From Echria macrotheca (Eukaryota; Ascomycota; Sordariomycetes; Sordariales; Schizotheciaceae), in the NCBI GenBank assembly GCA_030411725.1, contig MU839838.1:1178001-1242000 (forward strand): 64,000 bases of DNA, in the 5' to 3' direction. The notes beneath the pieces were generated by a model. The model did not search any database. It saw nothing but the letters and a program-made list of their open reading frames with translations, and was not told where the DNA came from. The translations under genes were made by a program, and so were the position numbers. Of this stretch, positions 41,344 to 54,282 are shown piece by piece; the stretch's first letter is position 1; each line of letters starts with the position of its first letter.

Positions 41344-43221
41344 ATGGTTGCATTGATAAGCCACCTGGATGCTGTCGACTTGTTATCCATGATAGGTGCC
41401 AGTGGCATGATGATCAGGACAGGGAATTTTGATGAATGCGTGCTTTGTTTTGGTGAGAATCTGCACCAACTTTATCACCAGAATCTGTGTCGTCAACAAT
41501 TAGGTTGGACAACAAGACGAATGAGCGCGGCTTCCCGGTGGTCCGACTGTCCATGGCCGCTACAGGTGGGTGACCAATGTTTCTCGGACGGATGGAGCTT
41601 CACTGAGACTGATATTCTGCCAGAAATCTTCAGGCTCAGATTGCTGGAGCCGGCATCCCAGAACTCCCAAGGTCCTACAATCGAGTCGCTCAACAGGAAG
41701 TTTTGCCTAACCTCTCACGAAGATGGTACGACTCTTCCGCAATACACGTTCATCTCATATGTCTGGGGGCAAGGAAGAGTACCGAACCCGTACTATCCAC
41801 ACGTTGGACCAGTTCAGCTCTCCGACCGCACTCTTCCGGCCCTCACGGCAGCGGTAAACAATTTCCCGGATTCTACCGGGTTCTGGATTGATGCGTTTTG
41901 CATCCCAGTTGTGGATGCCGAAGGGTCGGAAGAGAGCAGAAGAGAACGACAGATGGCCCTTGAGAGTATGGGATACGTATACAAACAGGCCAAACGTATG
42001 GTTGTCGTTCTGCCGGATCTTTCATACTCGGCCATCGATACGCTGATATCGGAGAGGGACAGTAGGCGGCTGATGAGATATCAGCAAAGGATTGAGCATC
42101 CCAAGCACTTGGTGGAGCTCGAATCGACCAATTTCGATGTGTTGGAAGAGGACGGATGGATACGAAGTGTCTGGACTTACCAGGAGGTTATGAACAGTGA
42201 CGATGTCTTCTTTCTCTCCGACGACGCCTCGAAAAAGCCCATCACAGTTTACAAGGCTGTCGACGCTCTCGGTGACCATCAATCCATCTTGCGAGAGAGG
42301 ATGGCAGGTGCAGCACGTTTCACCGAGCCACGGAAATATCCTCGCCTAGACGCGTTCATCAATCTGGGTGGCGACTGGATATCGTCCGATGGCGGCAACG
42401 CGTTGCAGGTCATGGCGAACCTCGACCATCGACCCCCCAATGAGCGCAGAGCGATGAACTATTGGCATGCCAGGATTGCGGCCGTCACCACATCACCCGC
42501 CCGTCGTCCGACAAACGCATCAGATCTGGCCCTCGCGGCCTGCTTCATCAGCGTCTGCAACGAGATTGGAGACTTTTCGTACATCTTCACTGCCACGCCC
42601 CGCGAATCTGTTCTCAATCCCGGAACGGCAGCATTGACGGGCCGTCGAGTCAGAAACTGGTGTCCTTCCCCTATCACGGTTCCGGGGCCAGACAACCGTT
42701 CCCATCTTGAGTTTCCAGCAATCCTTCCAGTTTACAGCTCTGGGAAGAAGCAAGAGGGCAAGCTGAAGCTCTCAGATGGCACGCTCCGCCTCGAAAACAT
42801 GACCGTGTTTGAGGTTGAACCGGGAACTCGTCTCAGCCCCAGGGCGACGCATTGGTTTTGGACCTGGCATGAGGGGGAGCATCATCTTGGCGGAGTGTTT
42901 GGCGACGGAAATGAGAATTATGTCAATCTTTCGCTTCTCGGTCAGAAGGTCTTGGGTTTCTTACGCGTCTTGGGATTCACAGGTTCAGAAACTTTTTACG
43001 TTTTGGATGATGGTCTTTTCTTCCCTCAGACTAACAAAGGAGGGGACGTTTGCTATGAAACTGACATTCTAATCTCGAGATCGATCCGATACGTATTTGG
43101 GGGCCTAGGACTGCTGAGAAGTCGGTCTGAGATGCCGGGTGCTTTCACATACGACGCTGGCTGTTTTGTTGGAGAGGTTGATCCGCAAATGAGGAGGAAA
43201 GAGTCAATAACCTTAGTCTAA
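41344..43221 (+). CDS. HET-type protein (divergent HET domain)
   Basis: A single exon; the first ATG of the open frame is at 41344, giving 625 residues; Met codons at 41407 and 41521 are alternative starts. The HET blocks are recognisable but divergent: YTFISYVWG (134-142), then FWIDAFCIP (180-188), and YVYKQAKRMVVVLPD a little later, with WIRSVWTYQEV as the usual end. The N-terminal part has a Cys/His-rich segment. The C-terminus is beta-rich, with no repeats. It belongs to the group in which the canonical 'D-INQ' element is replaced, here FCIPVVDAEGSEESRRERQ. Role in non-self recognition is family knowledge, not shown here. It is divergent with the multi-TM protein gene, and a foldback element lies 150 bp downstream. 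Confidence 0.82.
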   Translation: MVALISHLDAVDLLSMIGASGMMIRTGNFDECVLCFGENLHQLYHQNLCRQQLGWTTRRMSAASRWSDCPWPLQVGDQCFSDGWSFTETDILPEIFRLRLLEPASQNSQGPTIESLNRKFCLTSHEDGTTLPQYTFISYVWGQGRVPNPYYPHVGPVQLSDRTLPALTAAVNNFPDSTGFWIDAFCIPVVDAEGSEESRRERQMALESMGYVYKQAKRMVVVLPDLSYSAIDTLISERDSRRLMRYQQRIEHPKHLVELESTNFDVLEEDGWIRSVWTYQEVMNSDDVFFLSDDASKKPITVYKAVDALGDHQSILRERMAGAARFTEPRKYPRLDAFINLGGDWISSDGGNALQVMANLDHRPPNERRAMNYWHARIAAVTTSPARRPTNASDLALAACFISVCNEIGDFSYIFTATPRESVLNPGTAALTGRRVRNWCPSPITVPGPDNRSHLEFPAILPVYSSGKKQEGKLKLSDGTLRLENMTVFEVEPGTRLSPRATHWFWTWHEGEHHLGGVFGDGNENYVNLSLLGQKVLGFLRVLGFTGSETFYVLDDGLFFPQTNKGGDVCYETDILISRSIRYVFGGLGLLRSRSEMPGAFTYDAGCFVGEVDPQMRRKESITLV

Positions 43222-43371
43222 CGTTTGCGATTGGGAATTATACGGTGGCTTTTGGCTTGACAGAAGTTGAACCAGAAGAAGATGTTGACTGGGGTGGGCA
43301 GTTGTGAAAACTTACACAAACCCGAGAAACGAGCCACGAATACGCATGGAGTCCATACTAGTAGATAGCCA

Positions 43372-43539
43372 ACGACATCTGGGTCTTCAGGGGTTACCCT
43401 CCGGTCCCGCTCACGACGACGCTTCAGGGAGATGTGCTACGCTGCCTTATGAGCGAACCTCATTTACAGGGCGGCGCATCTACCTGAAGCGTCATTTTGA
43501 GCGGGGCCGGAGGGTAACCCCTGAAGACCCAGATGTCGT
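43372..43539. mobile_element. Foldback (palindromic) element, ~168 bp
   Basis: Two ~60-base arms are inverted copies: 43372-43436 and 43478-43539. Each contains TCTTCAGGGGTTACCCTCCGG, CCCGCTCA and GACGCTTCAGG in mirrored order, with only a few substitutions. The loop is about 40 bp. No coding capacity. Likely a MITE-like foldback, or a hairpin-forming regulatory RNA; flanking duplications are not clear. Confidence 0.7.
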
Positions 43540-46500
43540 CGGCGGCTAAGGCTCATCTGGGTGGCTGACTCCACCTGGCCAATATTGCGCGTTCGACCTA
43601 GATGTTGTGTGACGGATAAAAGACAAAACCAAGCTGCCGACGAAAAGCCTTCTTTGCTGTGTGCGTTGTCTGGGGGTCATCCCTGTTCCCGGTTGGCAAG
43701 ATTTGCAGGGCCTACGCGTATGAGGGAAGCCTGTCGAAGTAAACCCCTTGGTTGGGGCTTTCTCATCGTATACATGCCCAGAGTCCTGCGTACTTTGCCA
43801 CGAAGTTAGGAAGGGAAAGCGAGGATGAGGAAGAAAAAAAACATACAACACCAGGGATTCGCTGGTCGTCACCGACCCAACTACTAGTCTGGCCCTCACT
43901 GGCTTATCTATGGGAGAGCGGACGGGATCCCGAGTTCTCCAGTGGGTATGGTCGTATGTATTGAGCTCTGGTGGAGTGGCAAGTTATAATTCCAAGGCGA
44001 GGCAAGGTCGTTAAGAGGTTGGGCTGGTACCTCTAAGGGCTAGAGTGACGAGGCCCAAAAGCCTTGCGCCACGAGGCTAGTCTTGACCTGCGGGTGTAGC
44101 CTGTAGCATATCTTTTCGGAAACCTGTTTCTGTAAAAAAAACCGGTTTGTAGACATTTCGACGTCTGAATTGTCGGCAAAACCACAAGTTTGCTTATCAA
44201 GAATGATTCAACCTCGTTAAGGTTGTCGAAGCCCAGGAGTGTGAAAAGCCGTTGTCTTGGCGTTAAAGCGGTTGTGGCCTTGAAAGCAGCATTCACCTCG
44301 GAAATATGCTTGAGGAAAGCTCAGCTGGCCGGATGATGCTTGTTGGTTTTCATTTGTATAGTGTGGTCGGATCTTGTTGATGGTAAACCTGAAAGCATGT
44401 CTGTACAAGAGATACCTGTTTCTTCATGGAGACATACATCGCGTTATGTAGGAATATGCTTGCCCAGTCACATGTAAATCGCGCCACATCAGGGTCTTGT
44501 ATGAGGTTTCCTGTAGCCGTGATATAGCGTGTCCGCGTGGTTCTCGGTCGCCACCCTGGTTAACGAGGTACTAATACCCTCGGTCAGCCGACGGGCATGT
44601 ATTCAACGTGGAACCCCGCCCGTCAATCATTCAACTGCGTATAAGGACGAGGGCAATGAAAAAGCCTGAGGGCAACTCCATAGGTTTGGAAACATAAACC
44701 CGTAAGTCCTTCTGAACGACTTATCGGGTAACCCAACGATGTACACCACACGGTCTTGAAGGATTGCTCGTGAACAGGCTGACGTAGGAGCCCATTTCGG
44801 GGCTGTCTCCGCTGCAGCGACAATTCTTGCAGTATTTTCTCCGATGCGGTGCCAACTCGGACATATGTGCATGCAGGTGTTGCGCCATTTGCCACATGTG
44901 GTGACGTGCCAGCTGGTCATAACCCCTGAAGTAAACAAACCCCCCTTCTCCACACAAACCGCACAATTCTCTCCAACGCCGACGTTACGAAATCTTCGAC
45001 TCTCCGAGCACGCGTTCGTCGCCGCATCGGGATTTCCCTTTGCAACAGGGGACTTCTATCCGATAGGAGAATCTCCACATCCGTTCGCTTCGGATCTTTA
45101 ACTTCGGAATGACGTTCCTCATGGTCTGCATCCCGGACAGCCGTGCGACAGCCGATACTACGAGTCAAAAAAATAGATTCATAGTACTATTTTTTCCTTA
45201 TACGAGTTCCGATGGTGCCGAAATTAGGATGCAACAGACATGCGCCCACTGGTGGTGGCGTGTCTGCGTGCGTGGATGACATTTGCATGGCAGTAGCACC
45301 GGCCAGACAAACATGCAGGCTGTTGGCTTGTCGCCGTCTCGGGACCGCGGTTCACATGTGTCAAACATAGCCTCCTGAATTACGCAACTAACGGCACTGA
45401 AATCTAGAGATATATCTAGCCGCAGAGGCAAAGTGAAGGAGCTATTGTTCCTGACAAACACCCAATATTACCGTCCTCCACATGGTGGCGGTACTGCCTT
45501 GGACTCCTGAGCACTGAATTCCTCAGTGTGAGGTCTGACACGTGGTTTAGTCCTTAGTGGTGTGATACACGACATCGTGCAGACTGCCGGGACGTACCTT
45601 ATCCTTGATACGCTCCTGCAAGGCCCGCGGGCCTCAGTACCGAACTGCTTCTGGTGGGTCGCATCATCATGGCCACCCACAGAAGCGGTGGCATATAAAG
45701 GACACCATCTGCTTCATCATCCTCGTTCCTCTCGTCTTCCCATCCTCGCCGCGTCTGCCTCTGCCGCAGAAACCCATCTCCCTTCCTCCACCCCCATCAC
45801 CGTCCCAAGCGTTTCACCACGTCACCCAGCGTCACCCAGCGGGTGACTGGAACTGAGAATTACCCTTCGGTAATCTCTACGACGGAAACAAAGCCCATAT
45901 TAGCCGAACGGTACCTTGATCAACAACGTGGCCAGCCGGTATGTCATAGTTTCTGCACCGCAGGTCAATTCATGTGATATCACCAGATCAGAGCAATAAT
46001 CGACCCTTCTTCGTTAAGATGACAGTTCGGCACGCCGGGGTTTAGAGGAAGTACATCTGGGCGCGTATCCAATGGGGTATCCAAGGTCAGGCTCTTTACC
46101 TATGTACCTACCAGTAGCACTGGCCACCCACTGCCCAGGTAGGTGCTTTAGGTCCCACAGCACTATATGTTCCATCCTGGACCTTCCTCCAGCGTTTTCC
46201 ACACACATCACACACCACCATACACCAGATACTCTGTGGATCAGTTCATCCATCACCCCCATATCACACGGTTTGCGTGTCTTGCTGTCGGTGGATGTAG
46301 CTTGGTATTGGGTGCGGACACCTGAGTTCGAAACCATCATTGCAACCGACTTGAACTACACGCAAGAGATAAATGTCTTCTAGTGAACGCCCAATGGCCC
46401 TCCAAGATGGCTGTGTCAAGCATCAAGCAAGTACACCGCCATGATACTCCCCACCGCCCAAATGGGTATACCCTGTTGAACGACGGACTCCTCTCTGAGA

Positions 46501-46829
46501 AGCTTCCTTTGCACCAACGACCTTTCAAACATTGACCCGTATGCCGTTAGCATGATAAGTATGTAATGTTGAACCTCCATAGACCTAGGCACTCCGTCCA
46601 TACATCAACATCCGTGCATCCCAGCCCAACCTTCGTGCCAGCAATGGAGTTTCCGATCGCCCTGCCCAGCAACGCCGTGACTGCTACCCCAGGCTGGCCC
46701 CCCTGCCCTGTAGCGACACCGTCCGACTGACAGCTACTCTCGGCAACCCCTCTTTCTTGCTGATTATACAACGAGGGTTTGGTTGTAGGGGTAACAAGAG
46801 AACCTGGAAGTCTCCTTCTCCCCTTTCGA
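43540..46829. other. Gene-poor region, 3.3 kb
   Basis: No credible gene. Frames are short, lack motifs and overlap on both strands. The sequence is not conspicuously AT-rich. Some TACCTA/GGTA motifs occur near 46095-46145. Confidence 0.5.
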
Positions 46830-47841
46830 CTAAAATGCAGACTCATCAGCGCCCTTCCCCTTGTTTTTCTTGCCGACAACAATCTCCTCCGCCACCTCGG
46901 CTGCCTGTGAGCTTTGCGACCCCTGAGACTCTTGTGCCGCCACCTCGAGCGAAGGCCGGACAGCTTCGGCATCCTCATCATATTCATCATGGAACGGCGG
47001 GTGCTGCTGAGTCGTACCCGCACCCTCGGCAAGCAGGGGCGCCATATCCTGCGACCGTCCCGTCATCCAGGCCGGTGCTTTGAACACATGTTTACCCGAT
47101 GCCCCTGACATCATTCGCGGGACGGACGCGAGGCTCGGTCTCGGAAGGGAGACGGCGGGCAATGACATGGTGCGGAACCACGGGGGCGTCTTGAGGGTTT
47201 CAGGTCGGATCTGGTTTCCGCAATGGGGACAGTCGGGCGGCACTGTATGCCACATGAGGTAGTGGATGAGATCGACGAGCCCGACACCGACGGCGAACTC
47301 GCGCAGGGCGAGCCATGCGTGGATAGTGCTAGTTAAAACAGTTCACGTTAGTCACGTGTCAATCATGTGATAAGAGGCCTTGGGAGATATAAACCCACAA
47401 GTTCAGCATCAACGGCACGGTTGCGTAGGCCGCAAGCATGGGCTCCCTAGGCCTCCAACATCCATAGAGACATGTATTCGCATAGGCGATCCAGGTGAAG
47501 ACCAACACCACCATTAGAGACGCGGCAAGTACGACATCCGCAACGAAGAGCAGGAATGGATGGGCTCCAGCGGCGTCTCCATTGTTGTCCTCGTCTGCTT
47601 CGGGGCTGATATGAGCTTCTTCGTCATCACTGTGACGACCGATCGACCGGCGTGCCCGGCTTGGGGGTCGTGTTTTCCCCGTGCGGATCAAATAAATGCC
47701 AAGAACGGACGAAAAAGCGAGCGGGACCAGACCGACGGCGGGCAACTCGAAGTTGGTGACGGCAGCGTGGGCAACGCAAAGAGCAAAAGCGGGGACAAAG
47801 GCCGCGACCGTGACGGTGCGGGCAGCTCGTTGGTCGGCCAT
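46830..47841 (-). CDS. Four-TM membrane protein of unknown function
   Basis: Two exons, 47399-47841 and 46830-47328, give 313 residues. The intron is 70 nt and the junction rebuilds MLNFTIHAWL. Starting at the Met at 47841, hydrophobic segments lie near 9-30, 34-54, 90-115 and 130-147, with Asp/Glu-rich loops between (DDEEAHISPEADEDNN). After the fourth helix, a second hydrophobic stretch (FAVGVGLVDLIHYLMW) may pack against the membrane. CPHCG follows at about 182, a possible redox or metal site. The last ~100 residues are low-complexity and acidic, ending in KGKGADESAF. The upstream frame is open and includes other Met codons, so a longer N-terminus is possible. I recognise no family. Confidence 0.68.
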
Positions 47842-50800
47842 GGGAAGCGTGCAGGCGAGACACGGATAGAGAGAGGCTCCTGCACAACAGTAGGCCTGGA
47901 TGCGCTGTTCTGGCGAGCCTCTCCAGAATCTGCGGAGACGTCGAGGCCCTCGAGGGGGTTTATCGCTTGCGTTTGACGTTGTCCAGGAGCTCCAGCCAAT
48001 CAGAGAGCGCGCAACCATGACGCGCGGGAGAACTCGGCCCCGACTTCGATTCCGAATCCGTTGCTTGCCCGATAAGCCTCGAGCACACATCGGCCATCTT
48101 TAAAGGGGGCGGGTTGAATTGATATACCCGATTTCTACTTCGCTTCAGTTGTCAGTGCTGCTCAACAGTCGGCCTTGAGACGCGTTGGAGACATGGCATG
48201 GCCCCGACCTAGCCCAATCGGCTCGCAGGAAAACGACCCGCGAACGGTCTCGCTGTGCCCCCTTGTTAGAGGAGCGCCAGGCAGCGACAATCCAGCCAAC
48301 GAAACCTTCGTCCCTACCACAGGATCAAAACAAAACCCCTCGAGCCGTGACAGGCTGACGCGGCCATCCACACGCTCGGCAGAATGCGGTAGATACCAAC
48401 GATAACCCTCTCACACGAGAAGAGGTCCAACACCAACCAGGCCCTCCCGTGCATCAACTGCGCCATTTCCCCGCAGGGACCGCGTGGAAGTTCCCAAGGT
48501 CCTTGAACGGCACCAGATCCGCCCAGCTTTCCAGCGGAACATACCTACCATCTTCACCGTTTCGACATCAATCGCGATTGGGTTCATGCGAGGCCCTAGG
48601 CAGTCGACCCAAGGTTGAACTGCGCCGGACGCGTCCTGATGACGTCTCTCCATAGTCTTAAATGGTCAACGAGACGAGCTCCGCGATGCCCGTATCGCAG
48701 GGCGTCCTGGCTCGGATACAGCCTGTGCAACAATGGCCCGCCCCCGAAGCATTCAACAAGCGGCCCGATGCCTAGACGAGCAGGAAACCCACGGACCGAG
48801 AGCGATTCTGTGTGCCGGTGCAGGGGTATTTGAATGGGACAGGGTCCCAGCCTGATGACTCGCATTTGTCTCTGATCACCAAGCCACCCGTCCCGGGGAA
48901 CGGGTAAGCACTTCCGGACGAGCAATGGACTTTCAGCCTCAACCTCAACGACATCCCTTACCCCTGACCGCTAATACGAAGACACTCAACATCGATTGAC
49001 CGACTGTCAAGGTAAGTTGGACCGTTTCTTGTGTAGGAGGGGACAAGACGAGAAAAGAACCGTCAATTCCCCCGAATAGCAGTCTGTGGCCGTTGCAGCG
49101 CCAAGCTCCAGGGGTGCTGGAGGCAAGGTTAGGATCCCGAGGAAAAGTCGCGGCCTTCTCGACCCCCGAAAATCTTGCTTCATTCTTAGATCAGCATAGA
49201 CTAAAACCAGCCATCCATTGCTCGAGGACGGACTGGGACAGCGCCGATCAGGTAGGGAGGAGTGTTTGGAAACGAGTTTAGATGTCTTCCGAGCCCGAGC
49301 CGCTGAATTGGAGATTCTGGACAGGAAAACAATCAGCTAGGGTTAGGGCATTGTTGCCGCCGGCCACTCGACACAGCTTCCGATATCGCCGTCATAGCTC
49401 CCCCGCTTCCACCCGCTTCCAACCTAATGATCCCCTAAACGAAAAGGACGAATAAGAATTTGCCAGATGGAGCCAGCCAAAGAGCCAACCAGGAATCAAA
49501 CGTCGTACGAGACATCTCAGGTAGACTTACTTGGCTGAGTAGCGACCAATCCGGGAGCAAGGTATACCAAAGAAAATCCTGCCACCGTCGTTACGACTGT
49601 CGTGAACCACAATCCGGAGCATGCTTTCCAAGACCCCTAGAATGTGTATCGAGCAAGGGGAGCACGACCATTTCGAACAATCATAGCTTGAAGCTAAGTG
49701 TTCAGGAATCGAAGGGCTGGTGTAGGGTGTTTCAAAGTAGAAAGCCCCGCAGAACAGTGGGAAAAGGACAGAAAAGCGGTTGGTGAAGGGTGTTTATCCT
49801 GGTTCGGAGTCTACCGGAAAGCCGGGCGGAGGCAGTGATGTCGACCTCGAGATGTAGACCCTCCACTCAGCACTTTTCTGGAAACCGGAGCGGCTTGTCG
49901 TGACTTTGGGCGGCCGGTGTGTTAGCCCGAAAAGTCCTTCGTACCTCCCCGTCCTTGTTCTCATCAACTTAGTACCTTGAAAAAAGGGGAAGGAGAAGAG
50001 AGAGTAAAAATGAAATGGCAAATTGGGGTTCCCGTTGATCTGGGGAGGCCAACTACCTCTCGATTACTCCACCTCCACCGAAAACGCTCGTTTTGCGGCT
50101 GCTTCCGTGACTGCTTGCGTGACCCAGGCCCACTGGATCAGAAGACAAAAAGGAGCGCTCGTGTGTTCCTCCATCAATACATCACTTGTTTCTGGGACGC
50201 CAGACCGTGATTCCGAGACCTGAAACCAAAGCCTTCAACACAGAGCCATGTCGGCGACCGCTTCGACTTGAAGTTGACCAAGCAACAACAGGGCGCTGCT
50301 CCTTCAGATGCGACATGACTTGTTCGAGCCGCCTCGTGTCAGCGACCGACGACGGGCAAGGAAGAAGTGATCGTTCGACGGCCCGCCGAAAATAGGGGAG
50401 GTCCCCAGTGGACTTGATACCGAGCCGTGTCCACGCTGAAGATTGACCCTCCACTGTTGCGAACACGTCGTCGGTTTTGCTGGAACGCAACTCGTCAAGC
50501 TGGCGAGTGAGGCTCGTTTTGGCCGCGTTTTTGACTCGTAAACAGCCGGGGTATGCTGCTATGGAAGGCTCGAGACTGTGTAAAGGAATTAGCAGACGAT
50601 CTTCCATGCGCTTGATGAACGAAGTAGGGGCTCCTCGGCGCATAGCAGAGATGGGGTGGTCGAGAGTTGACAATGGAAGCAAACAGATATTTTTGGGAAG
50701 GAACGCGATGGGACGCTGGCGCGTTTGGAAAGAGCATCCGTCCAGGGAAGCTCACTCTGGAGGCCCTCAAGCGAGCAGAAAGCGGAAGGAGCGGTGGAAA

Positions 50801-53800
50801 CAAACTTCATGAAAAAAAGAACGAGATGACTGATTCTGCCACGAAATGGTGATGCTTCCACGGATTGTGCAATAGCACGGGCTGATTTGCCTGGGAGAAG
50901 AAGGCTTTGGAGACTTGGAGGCCGACAGTAGATGTCTGTCTGCAACCCCAAAGCATTGCCAGTCGAGCAAAGCAGTGCCATGATGAACGAACCATAGGTA
51001 GTGAGCCCCGCCAGACTCCAGGCAGCTACCCCCCAATATTCCCACGCCCCGAGAAAAACCTGCGTCGGCGTTTAATTTTGCATGCATCAAGTTGCGCAAA
51101 CCGCCCGCACAATTTTCCTGGAAAATCTGCATTTTTTTTTCCTGCAAAACGAGCTCATCTCTGCTCTTAAGCTCCCTCCCTTGGATTATCTTTTGTTGCC
51201 ACTTTCTCACGAACGCTGGGTGCCTTTCGGCGAGGCTGTGCGATCCAGCAGTTTGGTAAGCATTGAGGCCGACTGGCGCAGCCACTCGCGATGTTTGAAC
51301 CCGATTCCTGCTGATCCAATGCATCATTCAGCCTGCAGTGACAGAAGTCAGCCTTTGGGCCCCTCTCGCACACCAAGCCGGTCCCGTGTTCACATCATGG
51401 CCTCCTTTGCGGGCCATTTCTGACACCGGCGCTAAAAGAAATCCGTGTAGCTTCCACGAAATTGCCTTGCTAGTTCCAGAACACTTTTGCCATCATTCGG
51501 CCATCTAATCATAGGAGCCCTGGAGGTTGGGCCATGCCTCAAGAGTCCGTCTCAACTTTCTGCGGTAGGACGGGTCTCTTGAGGTCGCTTTTACCGTCCG
51601 CAGCTCGAGGCAGGATTGAAGTGCACATCGGGGGTCGATTTCTGCAGAATGACAGGGGCAAAGCAACCATTACAGAAGTATGGCGCCTGCAACTCCAAAT
51701 TACGGTAGCTGATCCAAGGCGTTCATGAAAGCAATCATCTGAAAATTTTTCAGAAGCCGGCAAGACGCGTTCGCCCGCTCACGCGAACGTGTTTCATCAG
51801 GCGCGTTACCAACAACAAAGCCTGTCCTGAGTTACCTGCCCAGATCGGAAAGCGAACAGGCGCGCTATCACATCCACGCACCTGCATGACAGCGATGAGC
51901 GAGGCCTTTGGTCGCTCCCCGACTGATCTCCCACCTCAGCCAGCCACCCGCCGTCCGACGACCGCGCGTTCCTTCGCGGCAGGCACTTTCGCCGGACAGG
52001 ACCATATCGATGTCAAAGTCTCTCCGTGAAACCCAACGCAACCTCCTCTGATTAGGCTGTCTTTTCTCGCCCAGTCGGACGCGACCCTTGCCTATATCAA
52101 ACCGGCAGCCCTGCAGCGTTGCCGGCGCTAATGATCCGTCATGAGTCTCACCGCTTGCCTTGCCAATTTGGCCCCTCGGGATCGACGTTGCGTTGGGGTG
52201 AGCCTCCACTGTCGCCGGGAGAACCTTGCCGGCAGCTTCCCATAGTGTCGGGAAAGATCCACCGCCGGGATTTTATGCTCGGTATTGATGCCCAAAGTCT
52301 TTGATGGTTCATGGCCACTCGGCCTCTCTGTCGATGGACGGGATTAACTCAAACTGTGCGCACTCCAGCGCCCGGCTCACTCTGGCAACTTGGAAGCCTC
52401 GACTGAAACCCCGGTATCCCACACGACCAACCACATTCTTCCTTCTTTTGTGGATGATGTCGGTTCCCGTTGCAGGGCGAGCAGGAGTCAGCTCATGAGA
52501 TGAATATGGTTGCTTTTTCTTTTCTTCTTTTGATCGTCATCCACCAACTCGGAGGATAAATAGTCAGCTCGCTCGCGGTCTGCAAGCTGACGGTCATTTT
52601 GGAGAGTCCCATCCAACATCTTCTGTCTTCGAGACAAGGAGCCTTGGCCAACTGAATCCGCGCCACCAAAACTGTGTACCGTTTCCCCTGCGCCACACCC
52701 TTCGCGTAGCCCGCAGCCATGTGTGAGTCAAGTCTTCCCGCGACCTGCCCCAGGAACCGTTGTCGAATCCAGCCACTGAATACCCTAGCCGTCCCTCTCT
52801 CACCCACTGATAACTCTACCGCCGAAGATCTCCTCGGTATTGGGGCTTGGAGCGATCGGGATAACCAACCCCCTTATAACGAGAGTGAGTGGGGTTCACA
52901 CCCACCCCAACCGCCCTGCAAAATGCTCACCATGACCAGAACCTGCTGAAAATAAAACTTCGCAAAATGGGGCTGGAGATAGATCTCCTCCATCCGATGG
53001 AGAAGACCGAGACACACCGCCAACCCAGTCTTGAGTTGCTGCGAACATGACATGCGCATTTCGTCTTCAGGTCTAGTGATCACAGTAGAATGCCACCTGA
53101 AAGCAGTCACTGCTATTGCGGGCGCAAATTGGGAGGTGGTGGCGGGTTCGCTAGCGGGCGGATTGACAACCAAGATGGAGCAGCTTGGGACAATTGTTAG
53201 ACTACCTTACATCAATCGGAACCTGCCATCCAAATGCACTTTCATGCAACCAGGTCCAATCTTGACTTTGTCTTTGTTCTGCCGCGGTTACCGTTGACGA
53301 GCGCCCCAAGGTCGACAGCCGTTTCCGCCGGGTTCCTCGAACTCCTGGTTCCCGGGAGGATAGATTATCAGGGGGGCGGCACAGTGGCTCTCCCGCCCAC
53401 ACCACCATCAGCGTGCAGTTCCCCTGTCCCGGACGAGCCACGTGGACAGCATCCACCCTCCTGTTCCCCCAAGATCTCGGCCTTTCGGTTCCAGAGATTT
53501 CGGGTCGGTGATCCTTGACGTGGGATTCGTAACTCACTTTAGGACTATAGACCTAGTCGAAAATACTCGACTGTCCTCCAAACGAAACTTGAATGATCCC
53601 AAATGTTGGTGTAGATTTCTACCGGCCAGACAGCAGGATGCTCTTCAAGGCAGCCAGTATGGACCATATGTGCCCGCGTAGGGATCGGTTCGAGGACACG
53701 ACCAATGTTGCTGCCCGACCCATCAGAATCGTGTCACCAGACTCGTCACTCGACCCTCGCCGGTTCATTGTCGGACACACACAAACCGGGCAACGGAGTA

Positions 53801-54242
53801 TATGGCTGGTTTGCAGTGGACCCGGGGCCGAAAACCCCAACTGGAAGCGATTGCAGGACGGCTCGGGCAGCCACCCCATGCCCGAGACCCGAAATGGAAG
53901 GCGCCGAGAGAGCAGATGTTCATCTGTTAGCACCGGATACGCCACTACAATACTCAGGCCTAACGTGTATACAAGCCCGGAGGCTCATTCCCTTCTCGTC
54001 GCAAGTCCCTTCAAAAAAAAAAGCTTCCACTTTTCGGAACCAAGCTCAACTTGACACTCAGCACGGAGCCTTCATTTCCCTCTTTGTCCCATCCGGCACT
54101 CGAGGCCCCATGGGCGATCGACGTCCTTCTTCGTTCGGATTGCAGTAAATGCTCGAACTTTGGGCAGCAGAACGCACAAAGAATGTGAATTCCTTCTCGG
54201 CACGGCACCTCCCGCGACCGACACGCCGGTTTGGCATTCTGT

Positions 54243-54282
54243 CCGCGGGTGTTCCGCGGGTTTCCCGCGGGTTTCCCGACGG
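54243..54282. repeat. Short tandem repeat, CCGCGGGTTTC units
   Basis: Three 11-base units (CCGCGGGTGTT, CCGCGGGTTTC, CCGCGGGTTTC) and a partial fourth occur in a row. No gene overlaps. Confidence 0.75.

Noticed and set aside
50182..50682. 166-codon minus-strand frame in the large empty region
   Set aside because: No similarity to any family I know, and its composition is that of random GC-balanced sequence.
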